Shown: positions 46,001 to 54,700, numbered from the stretch's first letter. The stretch is DNA of 64,000 nucleotides from Chitinophaga sancti (GCF_034424315.1 NZ_CP139972.1:4278001-4342000), one strand, 5' to 3'. Notes: generated from the letters alone by a model not told the origin. A program made the numbers and translations.

Positions 46001-46485
46001 CCGTATGAAAGCGTAAATCCATCCAGCTTTGCAGTACCTACAGCACCAGCAGCTACCATTACGTGATACGCATTGTCTGTATAAACGTTCTTCGTACCCA
46101 GATCCCCACTCAATATGGTTTTATTGGCGGTCAATGAAAGATCACGATCGCTCAATGCAGTTTCAGTTCCCGCAAATCCACCATACAGGTTCACATTTTT
46201 CACCATCACAAATGCCTTATCCCTATTATCCATGCTGGCGAAATCCGCAGCATACAATGGATACCAGGTTCCTCCGGCTACCCATATCTCTTTTACAGTA
46301 CCAGCAGGCAACGTTGTAGCAGCTTTCAAGGCGTCGGCCACTTCTCCCAGGGCATTTGCCCAACTACTTCCATCCCCTCCTCCGCCAGCTTTTACGTATA
46401 AAATGCCATTCCCATCCGGGGTCTGCGCATAACTATTAATAATAAAAAGAAAACAAAAAACAAAGAAGCTTAAAAATTTATTCAT
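40072..46485 (-). CDS. Giant MBG-repeat surface protein with T9SS sorting domain
   Basis: The 2137-residue protein has a signal peptide (1-20) and a parallel beta-helix with right-handed repeats (about 25-385; IRNSIIYGNSSG). One MBG-type domain leads into 15 near-identical 83-residue MBG repeats (about 480-1725; TYDGVSYSGG and GLSAANYTITYVDGSL) plus a divergent one. Ig/PKD-like domains follow (about 1790-2020), and then a gliding-motility-type C-terminal domain (TPNGDGQNDVFKV, VIYDRWGNKVFES, GVGTYIWMA) of type B type IX secretion. It should be exported and attached to the cell surface as an adhesin. It lies on the opposite strand between the sigma and FecR genes. Confidence 0.92.
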   Translation of the reverse strand: MNKFLSFFVFCFLFIINSYAQTPDGNGILYVKAGGGGDGSSWANALGEVADALKAATTLPAGTVKEIWVAGGTWYPLYAADFASMDNRDKAFVMVKNVNLYGGFAGTETALSDRDLSLTANKTILSGDLGTKNVYTDNAYHVMVAAGAVGTAKLDGFTLSYGSSADNSSIASLAVNGNAVYRYVGGGMIVLNAGPVISNVIFSGNSALAGGGIYILSGSNAVLTNCVMSGNIVSASGSGAFIYNATVVFTNVTVAGNNATGGLAAIFFSIGGNGTIRNSIIYGNSSGISSMGTYTIDYSMDQGSSGNPANHVLPGADPLFANSPSYTSAPFTSGNYALGSGSPVADQGSNSLFTGLSASSKDIIGNPRVNNYSGGGIIDMGAYEYKAPLSQTITVADAVKTYGDPDFEPVASASSGLAVTLQSSDATIANPYIDVADGNKWKIKILKAGVVTITASQAGNGDYASAPNKTFTVTVNKAALTVTADDATKIYDGVGYSGGNGASYSGFVNSETAGVLTGTLSYSGNSQGAVNVGNYVISPSGLSAANYTITYVDGSLSIGKAALTVTADNATKTYDGVGYSGGNGVSYSGFVNSENAGVLTGTLTYSSSSQGAVNAGNYVISPSGLSAANYTITYVDGSLSIGKAALTVTAMDDSKTYDGVSYSGGNGVSYNGFVNSENAGVLTGTLSYSGSSQGVVNAGNYVISPSGLSAANYTITYVDGSLSIGKAALTVAAINDSKTYDGVVYSGGNGVSYSGFVNSETAGVLTGTLSYSGNSQGAVNVGNYVISPSGLSALNYSITYVDGNLNIGKAVLTVTAIGDSKTYDGMSYTGGNGVSYSGFVNSENAGVLTGALTYSGSSQGAANAGSYVISPSGLSAANYAITYVDGSLSIGKAALTVTADNDSKIYDGVVYSGGNGVSYSGFVNSENAGVLTGTLTYSGSSQGAVNAGNYVISPSGLSAANYTITYVAGSLNIGKTTLTVTAIDDSKTYDGVSYSGGNGVSYSGFVNSENAGVLTGTLSYSGNSQGAVNAGNYVISPSGLSALNYTITYVDGNLSIGKAILTVTANNVTKTYDGVSYSGGNGVSYSGFVNSETAGVLTGTLIYNGSSQGAVNVGSYVISPLGLSAVNYTITYVAGSLSIGKAAFTVTADDATKTYDGVGYSGGNGVSYSGFVNSENAGVLTGTLIYSGSSQGAVNVGSYVISPSGLSAANYTITYVDGSLSISKTSLTVTADDATKTYDGVGYSGGNGVSYSGFVNSETAGVLTGTLSYNGSSQGAVNVGTYVISPSGLSAANYSITYVDGSLSIAKAALTVTAIDATKTYDGVSYSGGNGVSYNGFVNSENASVLTGTLTYSGSSQGAMNVGSYVISPSGLSAANYTITYVDGSLNIGKAALTVTANNATKTYDGVIYSGGNGVSYSGFVNSENAGVLTGTLIYGGSSQGAVNVGTYVISPSGLSAANYSITYLDGSLSIGKAALTVTANNATKIYDGVGYSGGNGVSYSGFVNSENAGVLIGTLTYSGSSQGAVNAGSYVITPSGLSAANYTITYVDGGLSIGKAALTVTANNATKTYDGVIYSGGNGVSYSGFVNSENAGVLTGTLIYGGSSQGAVNVGNYVMAVSGLSAANYTITYVDGSLSIGKAALIVKAIDKSKTYDGVSYSGGNGVSFNGFVNGENAGVLTGTLTYSGSSQGAVNVGQYNMIPAGYSSNNYTISYTNGILIIDKAALTITAESKARCVGIVNPTFTISYSGWVNGEGISTLSTAATVSSGATALSPAGTYTIIPAGAVADNYTITYVNGALTIYPLPVVTLTASNGAVLCGNNASITLTASGNYTYQWLQDNSIINGMNTSTITISAIGKYTAMATDGNGCTANADNNITITRLLPATVAFDYDSYCAGKAVSFTNTSDISKSGNVTYTWLSGDGQTSNSKNVRFTYGTAGSYVASLSIAPVACPSLAVTATQQINIAAQVEGVRLPTVTTKTGLATQLTARELVGAEYTWTPATGLSDAGIYNPVATLYESQEYQIEMNFASGCSTIDTLLVSPFVSYDIITPNAFTPNGDGQNDVFKVHLRGIKQFNYLVIYDRWGNKVFESKDASIGWDGSFKGALNGVGTYIWMAAGTDVDGRTIQRQGVVTLIR
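41332..45062 (-). repeat. Tandem array of fifteen 249-bp repeats
   Basis: Each 249-bp unit codes for 83 residues of an MBG domain. The boundary is easily followed by CATAAGTCTT or CATAAATCTT, which recurs at 41526, 41775, 42024 and onward at 249-bp steps. Units differ mostly at a few codons. The high identity invites copy-number change by recombination or slippage. Confidence 0.9.
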
Positions 46486-46611
46486 TAAACAGGCAATTAG
46501 GGACGGCTTTATAATAATTTAATAACGGGGGGTTAATCCCACCAGCCTCTCAAAAACACTGGTAATCAACTGAAATCTTCTCTTAATGGCAGTTTACGTT
46601 ACTCCGAGCGG

Positions 46612-46642
46612 CGAAATTAATCTTTCTTTGATAAATTTACAA
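46612..46642 (-). promoter_or_regulatory. Promoter of the giant adhesin gene
   Basis: On the minus strand TTG (46642-46640), 20 bp, then TAATTTCG (46619-46612) resemble the Bacteroidota -33/-7 pair with one change. The leader would be about 120 nt. Confidence 0.45.
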
Positions 46643-46723
46643 TCACACATAGTGACCAGAAGTACTTAAAAATATTTTCTCTCTCAATAGTTACTCACCT
46701 CATTTCACGTGTCTTTATATCAA

Positions 46724-47644
46724 ATGGACAAAAAGGATCTTTCATCACTCTTAAAAAAATACCAGCAAGGCAACTGCACCAAAGAAGAAGAAGCACTTCT
46801 CTTTGGCTGGCTCGATGCCCTGGAAGCAGAGGCCTCCGCAGAAGTAGCTCCCCTAAAGTCTACCGACATGGATGCCATCAAAGCCGCTATGATGGAAGAG
46901 ATGCCAATCCTTTCCACACAAAAGAGGCGATATACCTGGCTCAAAGCTGCTGCCGTCTTACTACCATTAATAGCAGGCACTTATTTTCTCTGGCCGCGCC
47001 AGCAAAAATTACAATTAACCGCTGACTGGCACACCATCAGCAACTCCAGTCATCACATTCAAAAATGCTATCTGCCCGATAGCTCCGTTGTATATCTCGG
47101 TGCCTATAGCACCCTCCAATATAATAGCTCCAGGAAAGTAATATTAAAAGAAGGAAAAGCTTTCTTCGATGTCAGGACCAATCCTGCACAAGCATTTATC
47201 GTAACTGATGCCAGCGGTGTGCGCACCACCGTTCTCGGCACCTCTTTCATAGCTGAATACAATAATAAAGTATCCCGTATCGCTGTAGCCACAGGAAAAG
47301 TAAGTGTACAAAGCGGTACCCGCAAAACTGTGCTGACACCCGATCAACGCATTACCTGCAGCAAGGGAAACGTGATCAGAGATGTCATCTCCTCCGCCGA
47401 TCTATTAGCATGGGCAAAAGGAGAAATCATCCTGCGCAATGCCTCTATCTATGACCTGGTACTGGCTATCAGGGAACATTACGGCATCACCGCCACTACC
47501 AAACTGGATACGAAAAAAGGTAGCTATAACCTCCGCATCTCTGACAAAATGCCTTTGCCGGCACTATTGGAAGTGGTGGAGAAAATATCGTATAAGCCAA
47601 AAATTCATTTCAAACTACAGCAGGATCAACTGAGCATTGAGTAG
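46724..47644 (+). CDS. FecR-family anti-sigma factor
   Basis: The ATG at 46724 is preferred to an in-frame GTG 15 bp upstream, giving 306 residues. A cytoplasmic sigma-binding part (1-72: LSSLLKKYQQGNCTKEEEAL) is followed by one transmembrane segment (about 75-92, WLKAAAVLLPLIAGTYFLW). The periplasmic FecR domain comes next (about 105-205; VVYLGAYSTLQYNS, TVLGTSFIAEYNN), then a DUF4974 C-terminal domain that contacts the STN domain of SusC. It should hold the ECF sigma factor encoded at 39418. SusC follows 108 bp downstream. Confidence 0.93.
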   Translation: MDKKDLSSLLKKYQQGNCTKEEEALLFGWLDALEAEASAEVAPLKSTDMDAIKAAMMEEMPILSTQKRRYTWLKAAAVLLPLIAGTYFLWPRQQKLQLTADWHTISNSSHHIQKCYLPDSSVVYLGAYSTLQYNSSRKVILKEGKAFFDVRTNPAQAFIVTDASGVRTTVLGTSFIAEYNNKVSRIAVATGKVSVQSGTRKTVLTPDQRITCSKGNVIRDVISSADLLAWAKGEIILRNASIYDLVLAIREHYGITATTKLDTKKGSYNLRISDKMPLPALLEVVEKISYKPKIHFKLQQDQLSIE

Positions 47645-47752
47645 CAGGACGCTGTAGCAAACAAAGCCTTTATCATAGTTCAAATGGAACCGGTGTCACA
47701 CACCAGTCAGGGGATTTTTTTGCCCTAAAAAACGCCTTAACAAACACTATAT

Positions 47753-50700
47753 ATGCACACAGACAAAGCACTTTTCTCAACCCGCGTCAAACACGCATTC
47801 GCAGCCACCATGGCCCTGCTATTGCTGGTTACCTCCGCCATGGCACGGCCATCTACCACCAGGCAGGAACTGCACAAAATGCTACAACGTTTCCAGGTAC
47901 AACAAGGTAGCCTCTCTTCTGCCCTCAAACAACTGGAATCTGCAGCAAAGATCAGTCTTGCCTACGACGAAGATGCACTCAGAAAAGTGCAGGTCCACGC
48001 GAACACCTATCGCAAAACTGCTGTTGTAGCCATCCTCCAGGACCTCCTCAGCCAGTCTTCTTTAAAATTCGAAGAACGCTACAACACCATCTTAATTTAT
48101 GACAGCGTTGCGACCCAGGCCCGCAATGGCCTCCAGCAGCAAGCTGCCGCCGACATCACCATCACCGGTGCTGTCTCTGACAAAAGCGGTCCACTCATCG
48201 GCGCTACCGTTTTCATTAAAGGTACCACCACCGGCACACACACCGATGCCAGTGGTCACTTCAAACTCAACGTACCTGAAAACGCTACCATCACCATTAC
48301 CATGATCGGCTACAAATCAGCCGAGATCTCCGTCGGCGCTGAACGTCATTTCAATGTCGTATTACAGGAAAACAGTCTGAACCTGAACCAGCTCGTTGTT
48401 GTAGGTTACGGTACCCAGCGAAAAGCCACTGTTACCGGAGCCATCGCTGATGTTCAACTGGATAAACTGTCTTCCCGCTCTCTCAACGATGCCACCGAAG
48501 CCCTCCAGGGTAAAGCTCCCGGTGTAATCGTAGCGAACAACGGTGGAGACCCAACGGCTACGCCTAAGGTATACGTTCGTGGTTTAGGTGGTATCAACGG
48601 CGAGGAACCACTTTACATCGTAGATGGTTCCATCTACACCGGTGGTCCTATCAACCCCAACGATATCGAATCTATGAACGTACTGAAGGACGCCTCTGCT
48701 GCTATTTATGGTGCACGTGCTTCCGGTGGGGTTATCCTCATCACCACCAAGAAAGGTAAATCCGGTACTGCTACTGTAACTGTAGACGCTAAAACAGGCT
48801 GGCAATGGGCTGCTAAGAAACTCGACGTACTCACCGCCAAAGAATTTGCAGACGTTGAAAACACCGCCTACGATGCTGCTGGTATCCCACGCGCCAAAGC
48901 TTTCAATGCTGATCTGTATCCTGATGGACAAATCACCCGTACTGACTGGCAGGATGCCATTTTCCGCACCGGCAAAATCCAGGACTATAACATCGGTGCA
49001 AACGGTGGTACTGAAAAAAGCCACTACTACATGGGCTTCGGTTATCGCAAAAACGATGGCATTCTTATCAATACTAACAGCGAACGTTATACGTTTCGTC
49101 TCAATACCGATGCACAGATCAGACCATGGTTAAAAGTAGGTGAAAACATGAGCTACACCTACACCGATGGAAATGGCGCGAATACCACCAGTCCTTATAC
49201 GGGTATCATCTTCACCGCCCTGGGTTATCCACGCAATATCACGCCCTATACTGCTACCGGTGCTTTCAGTGGCTTCCCTACTGAATACGCCGGTTCTTAT
49301 GGTGACCTTGCCAACCCTCTTGCTACCCTGATGCGCCTGGATGACAGGAACCCTGTCAACAAAATTAACATCAACCCATACGCTGAATTAACACTGACCA
49401 AAGACCTGAGCTTCCGTTCTAACTTCAGCGTAACCAAGTCTTTCAGCGATCGCAAAACCTTTACGACCCGTGTACTGGAAATCGGTAAGATCAACAAGAA
49501 CAACTCACTGTATGAATCGATGGAGAATTATTCTGACATCCTTTCCGAACAGACTTTGAATTATACACATCATTTCGGTCTGCACAACATCAATGCTGTT
49601 GCTGGTTATACTTATCAACACCATACCTATACATACCTGACCGCTAATGCTAACTCCTTCAGCGACGAGCGGGATGCTTATCGTTATTTTGACAATGCTG
49701 GTTCATGGACCAAGCCACAAAGTGGCATCCAGGAAGATGCTGTTGAATCTTTCCTGGCGCGTGTAAACTATGATTACAATACAAAATATCTCTTCACCAT
49801 TCTGGGTCGTCGTGATGGCAGTTCCCGTGTAGCTGCTCAGAACCGTTACCAGAATTACTATTCCCTTTCTGGTGGCTGGGTGCTTTCCAACGAAGATTTC
49901 ATGAAGAATATTAAATGGCTAAGCGTTGCCAAACTCCGTGCCAGCTATGGTGTACTGGGTAACCTGGGTACCGTTCCTACGAATGCACTCAACGTAAACC
50001 TGGCAAGTGTAGCAGTGTATACAGGCGCTGAAGGAACCCTCACTTCAGGTTTGGCAGAAGATGCGCTCTCCAATCCCAACCTGAAATGGGCTGAATCTAA
50101 TCAGGTGAACTTTGGTACTGACCTCGCATTCTTCGAAAACCACCTGTCTTTAACTGCTGATTACTTTGTCAAGACTACCAATAAAATGGTAATGCGGCCA
50201 AATCCACCGGGTACTGCAGGTGTAAACAATGGTATGTACCAGAACATGGGGCAGGCACGTGACAATGGTATTGAACTCGGCCTGAACTACAATGGTAAGG
50301 TCGGTAAAGATTTTACATTCGGTGTAGGTGGTACCCTGACCAAAGTAAGCAACAAACTCCTGTCACTGACTACAGGTCTGCCAGAAGTAGTAGACGTATC
50401 AAAGGTGAACGTGCGTAGCTCACTCACCCCGCTGGTTACACGTGTAGGTAATCCTCAGTATTCCTTTAACGTGATCAAAACTGCTGGTATCTTCCAGTCA
50501 CAACAGGAAGTGGATAACTACGTAGGACCCGATGGCGTGACTAAGATCCAGCCATTTGCAAAAGCAGGCGACCGTAAGTTCGTAGACAAAAACGGTGATG
50601 GTAAAATTGACAACAATGACCGTCAGATCGTAGGTAGCTTCTATCCGGGCTTTACCTATGGTATCACCCTGAATGCAAACTACAAGAACTTCGACCTGAA

Positions 50701-51139
50701 CATCTTTGCACAGGGTGTACAGGGCAACAAGATCTTCAATGCACTGAAATATACCAATATGAACCCCAGCATTGGTACAAACTACAATATGCTGAAAGGC
50801 ATCCTGGATGCCTGGACTCCTACCCACACCAATACAGATGTAACACGTATTATCTCCAACGACCAGAACGGTAACTATGGTAATACATCCGATTGGTATA
50901 TTGAAGATGGTTCATACCTGCGTATCAAGAACGTAACATTGGGTTATACACTGCCATTGCAGTGGACCAATGCAGCAAAGATCGGTGCGGTACGTATTTA
51001 CGCTACTGCGAACAACCTGTTTACCATCACCAAATACAAAGGATACGATCCTGAAGTAGGTATGGATAATTTTGGTATCGACGTAGCCCGCTACCCACAA
51101 TCTAAAAGCTTTTTACTGGGCTTAAATGTAAACTTCTAA
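47753..51139 (+). CDS. SusC/RagA TonB-dependent outer-membrane transporter with STN domain
   Basis: The 1128-residue outer-membrane barrel has a signal peptide (about 1-35) and a secretin/TonB N-terminal STN domain (about 48-120). A carboxypeptidase-like domain follows (about 135-210; ISGPL-like DKSGPLIGATVFIKGTTTGT). The plug carries the SusC signature LNLNQLVVVGYGTQRKATVTG, and the barrel ends in aromatic SFLLGLNVNF. It imports a substrate captured with SusD. The STN domain marks it as a signalling transporter that works through FecR and the ECF sigma factor. SusD follows after 23 bp. Confidence 0.95.
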   Translation: MHTDKALFSTRVKHAFAATMALLLLVTSAMARPSTTRQELHKMLQRFQVQQGSLSSALKQLESAAKISLAYDEDALRKVQVHANTYRKTAVVAILQDLLSQSSLKFEERYNTILIYDSVATQARNGLQQQAAADITITGAVSDKSGPLIGATVFIKGTTTGTHTDASGHFKLNVPENATITITMIGYKSAEISVGAERHFNVVLQENSLNLNQLVVVGYGTQRKATVTGAIADVQLDKLSSRSLNDATEALQGKAPGVIVANNGGDPTATPKVYVRGLGGINGEEPLYIVDGSIYTGGPINPNDIESMNVLKDASAAIYGARASGGVILITTKKGKSGTATVTVDAKTGWQWAAKKLDVLTAKEFADVENTAYDAAGIPRAKAFNADLYPDGQITRTDWQDAIFRTGKIQDYNIGANGGTEKSHYYMGFGYRKNDGILINTNSERYTFRLNTDAQIRPWLKVGENMSYTYTDGNGANTTSPYTGIIFTALGYPRNITPYTATGAFSGFPTEYAGSYGDLANPLATLMRLDDRNPVNKININPYAELTLTKDLSFRSNFSVTKSFSDRKTFTTRVLEIGKINKNNSLYESMENYSDILSEQTLNYTHHFGLHNINAVAGYTYQHHTYTYLTANANSFSDERDAYRYFDNAGSWTKPQSGIQEDAVESFLARVNYDYNTKYLFTILGRRDGSSRVAAQNRYQNYYSLSGGWVLSNEDFMKNIKWLSVAKLRASYGVLGNLGTVPTNALNVNLASVAVYTGAEGTLTSGLAEDALSNPNLKWAESNQVNFGTDLAFFENHLSLTADYFVKTTNKMVMRPNPPGTAGVNNGMYQNMGQARDNGIELGLNYNGKVGKDFTFGVGGTLTKVSNKLLSLTTGLPEVVDVSKVNVRSSLTPLVTRVGNPQYSFNVIKTAGIFQSQQEVDNYVGPDGVTKIQPFAKAGDRKFVDKNGDGKIDNNDRQIVGSFYPGFTYGITLNANYKNFDLNIFAQGVQGNKIFNALKYTNMNPSIGTNYNMLKGILDAWTPTHTNTDVTRIISNDQNGNYGNTSDWYIEDGSYLRIKNVTLGYTLPLQWTNAAKIGAVRIYATANNLFTITKYKGYDPEVGMDNFGIDVARYPQSKSFLLGLNVNF

Positions 51140-51162
51140 TCAAGGTAATTAATACAACAATA

Positions 51163-52662
51163 ATGAAACGTCTTATATATTTATCATTGTCCATCGTCCT
51201 GCTCGCGGCTTGTAACAAGAAGCTGGAAATTACACCGAAAGGTACGCCCACCAGTGGTAACTTCTGGCAAACCAGCGATGATGCTGTTTCCGGGGCGAAC
51301 GCCATGTACTCCGAGTTTGACGATGAAAACTTCTATGGCCGTGGTTACTGGTGGTTTATCAACGCCAGTGATGACATGGTGACCGGTCGCGTAAAAGCGG
51401 AAGGTGATAATATCAAGAATTTTAACAGCAATTTCATCGGGGGATCTTATACCGAAGGTCAGTGGAAGATGCGTTACATTGTGATCAAACGTGCAAACGA
51501 TGTGATCAGGCATGTACCTGGCATCGACATGTCTGCATCACTGAAAAACCGTCTCATCGGTGAAGCTTACTTCCTCAGTGGTCTCATGTACTTTGAACTG
51601 GCTTATACCTATGGAGATGCCCGTGCAGGGGTGCCAATCGTAAACCGCGACAGCATTACAGGTAATGCCATTCCCCGTGTAGCCAATGTGGATATCGTAT
51701 ATGATTATGTAGCCAGCGAACTGCAAAAGGCTGCAAACTACCTCCCTTACTTCGATACCTATACGACTGCTGAATATGGTCGTCCTCACAAAACGGCGGC
51801 ATGGGCTTTCCTGAGCAAGATGTATCTCTATAAAAAAGACTACGCCAATGCTGAGAAATATGCTGACTCCGTGATCAACAGTGGCAAACATGCATTGTTA
51901 CCAAATTTCGCTGATGTATTTACTATTGCAAATAACTGGACCAGTGAATATATTTGGTCTGTATATTCTAATTCTCAGTCACCATCTGGCTGGGGGAGTA
52001 TCCTGCCAGGGGTCATGCTGGAGAACAAAGGATGGGGAGCATACAATGGCTGGGGCTATTATATGCCTACCAAAGAATTGTATGACTCTTACGAAGCTGG
52101 TGACAAGCGCAGGGAAGCTACCATCCTGAAACCAGGAGACAACTTTACCTACTTTGGTAACGCAATGACCTATGCTTCTACCAACAGCTTGTCTGGTTAC
52201 CAGTTCCGCAAGTACATGGAGCCATTCTCTTATGCTGGTCAGGCACATGTGAGTCCAAATGGTGACCACCCGACCACAGATCTGAACCTGCCACTGATTC
52301 GCTATGCAGAAGTGATCCTGATCAAGGCAGAAGCGAAACTGATGCAGGGTAAGAATGCAGATGTTGAAATCAATATGATCCGTAACCGTGCTGGTCTGAC
52401 GAGTGTAACAAATGCAATGATGACTGAGTTGAAAAAACAACGTCGTTCAGAACTGGCTGGTGAATGGGCGAACCGTCACTTTGACCTGGTAAGATGGGGT
52501 GATGCACAGGCTACTTATGCACAGCCATTGCATGGTTATTCAGGTGCTGTCGTATGGCCTGCACGTAACTTCAATCCTGCTATACACAATGTATGGCCGG
52601 TACCAAGAATTGAAGTGACGAGCAGTAATGGGATAGTGACCCAGAACGCAGGATGGGAATAA
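51163..52662 (+). CDS. SusD/RagB-family surface lipoprotein
   Basis: The 499-residue protein has a lipoprotein signal (LSIVLLAAC, Cys about 17) and the helical TPR-like SusD fold with SGANAMYSEFDDENF, EAYFLSGLMYFELAYTYGDA, and the C-terminal RRSELAGEWANRHFDLVRWGD. It forms the lid of the SusC transporter and binds the glycan or other ligand on the cell surface. The ligand cannot be read from the sequence. It is followed, across copy B of the palindromic repeat, by the phosphodiesterase/phosphatase gene. Confidence 0.95.
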   Translation: MKRLIYLSLSIVLLAACNKKLEITPKGTPTSGNFWQTSDDAVSGANAMYSEFDDENFYGRGYWWFINASDDMVTGRVKAEGDNIKNFNSNFIGGSYTEGQWKMRYIVIKRANDVIRHVPGIDMSASLKNRLIGEAYFLSGLMYFELAYTYGDARAGVPIVNRDSITGNAIPRVANVDIVYDYVASELQKAANYLPYFDTYTTAEYGRPHKTAAWAFLSKMYLYKKDYANAEKYADSVINSGKHALLPNFADVFTIANNWTSEYIWSVYSNSQSPSGWGSILPGVMLENKGWGAYNGWGYYMPTKELYDSYEAGDKRREATILKPGDNFTYFGNAMTYASTNSLSGYQFRKYMEPFSYAGQAHVSPNGDHPTTDLNLPLIRYAEVILIKAEAKLMQGKNADVEINMIRNRAGLTSVTNAMMTELKKQRRSELAGEWANRHFDLVRWGDAQATYAQPLHGYSGAVVWPARNFNPAIHNVWPVPRIEVTSSNGIVTQNAGWE

Positions 52663-52676
52663 ATCATTAACTATAT

Positions 52677-52788
52677 AATAAGGTTGTATCGAAAGTAATG
52701 GAAAGACATTGAGAACCGCTTAAACAAAATTCTCACCACCAGGAATCTGAAAAAAATCCTGAAAATTTACTTTCGGTATAACCTTATT
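52677..52788. repeat. Palindromic MITE-like element, copy B
   Basis: The outer arms (52677-52698 and 52767-52788; core AAGGTTGTATCGAAAGTAA) pair along 22 positions, with two G-T pairs. Inner hairpins are GAGAA/TTCTC (52711-52715/52730-52734) and CAGGA/TCCTG (52740-52744/52757-52761). It aligns with 3504-3610. The outer-stem changes between copies keep the pairing. It lies between susD and the next gene of the same operon. Confidence 0.75.
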
Positions 52789-52803
52789 AACAAACATTTA
52801 TCA

Positions 52804-54627
52804 ATGAAAAAACTACTTTTAGCTTCGCTGTTATTTGCTACCTTTCAAACCCGGGCCCAGCATTACACACCTATCAATGCCCACTCTCACAATGACTACG
52901 AACAACCCATTCCCTTCCTCTCAGCTTACACCCGCCATTTCGGAAGCATAGAAGCCGATGTATACACCCAAAACAATTCTCTCTGGGTGGCGCACGAATC
53001 AAAAGAACTGACTGCTGAGCGCACCCTCGAATCGCTCTACCTCATTCCCTTACAACAGCAGATTAAAAAAAACAAGGGTACTGCCTACCCAAATTCCCAC
53101 GATACACTCCAGCTCCTGATCGATTTTAAAACGGATAGCATTGCCACGATGACAGCGCTCATCAAGATCCTTGCTAAGTATCCGACTATTACCAACAATC
53201 CTACTATTCAGCTCGTGATCAGTGGCAATCAACCTGATCCAAAGCGCTGGCATACGTATCCTGCCTATATCTTATTCGATGGTAAGCGCGAAGGTCATTA
53301 CCCTGCTGATGCTATCAAACGTATTCCGCTTTATAGCACCGACCTGAAAAACTTCACCCAGTGGAACGGGAAAGGGATCATTGTAAAACCTGAACATGAC
53401 CGCATTCAAAACTGGATAGACAGCGTACATACCTTAGGTAAAAAAGTGCGCTTCTGGGATACCCCTGATAATCCAAACACCTGGAAGACCTTTATGAACA
53501 TGGGTGTGAATTACATCAACACAGATAAGGTAGAAGGTATTGCCGACTTCCTTTCAAACCGTGAAAATGTAGAATACAATGGTACAACAGCACCCCACAC
53601 TATTTACAAAGCAAAATATGTGAATAACGATAGTCTGATCACGATCAATAAAGTGATCTTACTGATCGGTGATGGCATGGGGCTGACCCAAATATATTCA
53701 GGTTTCACAGGCAACCGTGGCCAGCTGAATTTGTTAGAAATGTTGAACATTGGTTTTTCTAAAACCTACTCTGCAGATAGCTATATCACTGACTCTGCTG
53801 CCGGTGGTACCGCGATGGCATCTGGTAAGAAAACCAATAACCGCTATGTAGGCGTAGATGCTACAGGCATAGCGATACCTGCAATTCCGGATATCATTGC
53901 ACCAAAGGGATATACATCAGGCATCATCAGTGCAGGAGATATTACAGATGCTACCCCCGCTGCATTTTATGCACATGCACAGGACAGAAGTTATGAAGAT
54001 GCGATCGCGAAAGATTTTCTAAATAGCCCGGTATCAGTATTAATAGGTGCTGCAGCTCGTCATTTCAATGCACGTGCAGATAAAATGGATCTGCCTGCAT
54101 TGCTGAAAGAGAAAGGCTATAGTTTCACCACGAATTTAGCAGACCTGGACACCATTCAATCTTCCAAATATATCAACCTTTCAACACAGGCCGAGTTATC
54201 CATGGAAAAGGGTCGCGGAGAGTTCCTGGCAAAGGCCCTGACTAAAACAATCCGTACATTAAATGCCAATAAGAAAGGATTCTTTATCATGGCAGAAGGC
54301 GCGCAGATTGATTATGGTGGACATGCAAACAGAGTTCCATACGTGGTAACAGAGATGATGGATTTTGATAAGGCGGTAGGAGAGGCAATGAAATTTGCAG
54401 ATGAAGACGGGCATACATTAGTGATAGTAACCGCTGATCATGAAACCGGAGGTCTGTCACTGTTAGATGGTGATATCGCTAAAGGACAGGTAGATGGGCA
54501 TTTCAGTACGAATGATCATACTGCTGTAATGGTACCTGTGTTTGCATATGGGCCTAATTCCTTATTGTTCAGAGGGGTATATGAAAATACGGAGATCTTT
54601 AAAAAAATAGTTGAGTTGTTGAAATAA
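52804..54627 (+). CDS. Phosphodiesterase (PI-PLC/AIM6-like) – alkaline phosphatase fusion
   Basis: The 607-residue exported protein has a signal peptide (1-19). The first catalytic domain (about 20-260) resembles PI-PLC/glycerophosphodiesterase-type TIM barrels of the AIM6 kind (INAHSHNDYEQPIPFLSAY, GSIEADVY, LLIDFKTDS). The second (about 275-607) is a complete alkaline phosphatase: VILLIGDGMGLTQ, nucleophile Ser in TDSAAGGTAMASG, VTADHETGGLSLLD and a later zinc His in FSTNDHTAV. It could split a phosphodiester and then free inorganic phosphate in one polypeptide. Placed after susD, it suggests that phosphorylated surface compounds are the target. Confidence 0.9.
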   Translation: MKKLLLASLLFATFQTRAQHYTPINAHSHNDYEQPIPFLSAYTRHFGSIEADVYTQNNSLWVAHESKELTAERTLESLYLIPLQQQIKKNKGTAYPNSHDTLQLLIDFKTDSIATMTALIKILAKYPTITNNPTIQLVISGNQPDPKRWHTYPAYILFDGKREGHYPADAIKRIPLYSTDLKNFTQWNGKGIIVKPEHDRIQNWIDSVHTLGKKVRFWDTPDNPNTWKTFMNMGVNYINTDKVEGIADFLSNRENVEYNGTTAPHTIYKAKYVNNDSLITINKVILLIGDGMGLTQIYSGFTGNRGQLNLLEMLNIGFSKTYSADSYITDSAAGGTAMASGKKTNNRYVGVDATGIAIPAIPDIIAPKGYTSGIISAGDITDATPAAFYAHAQDRSYEDAIAKDFLNSPVSVLIGAAARHFNARADKMDLPALLKEKGYSFTTNLADLDTIQSSKYINLSTQAELSMEKGRGEFLAKALTKTIRTLNANKKGFFIMAEGAQIDYGGHANRVPYVVTEMMDFDKAVGEAMKFADEDGHTLVIVTADHETGGLSLLDGDIAKGQVDGHFSTNDHTAVMVPVFAYGPNSLLFRGVYENTEIFKKIVELLK

Positions 54628-54645
54628 ATCATAGGTTAAATTTTC

Positions 54646-54691
54646 ATACAAGAAAGGGTGTTTACTATATAGTAAGCGCCCTTTCTTGTAT
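54646..54691 (+). terminator. Terminator after the phosphatase gene
   Basis: ATACAAGAAAGGG (54646-54658) pairs with 54679-54691, with an inner TTTACT/AGTAAG extension, and TTTATA follows. It ends the Sus operon before a stray signal-peptide frame and the GH2 gene. Confidence 0.85.
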
Positions 54692-54700
54692 ATTTATATC

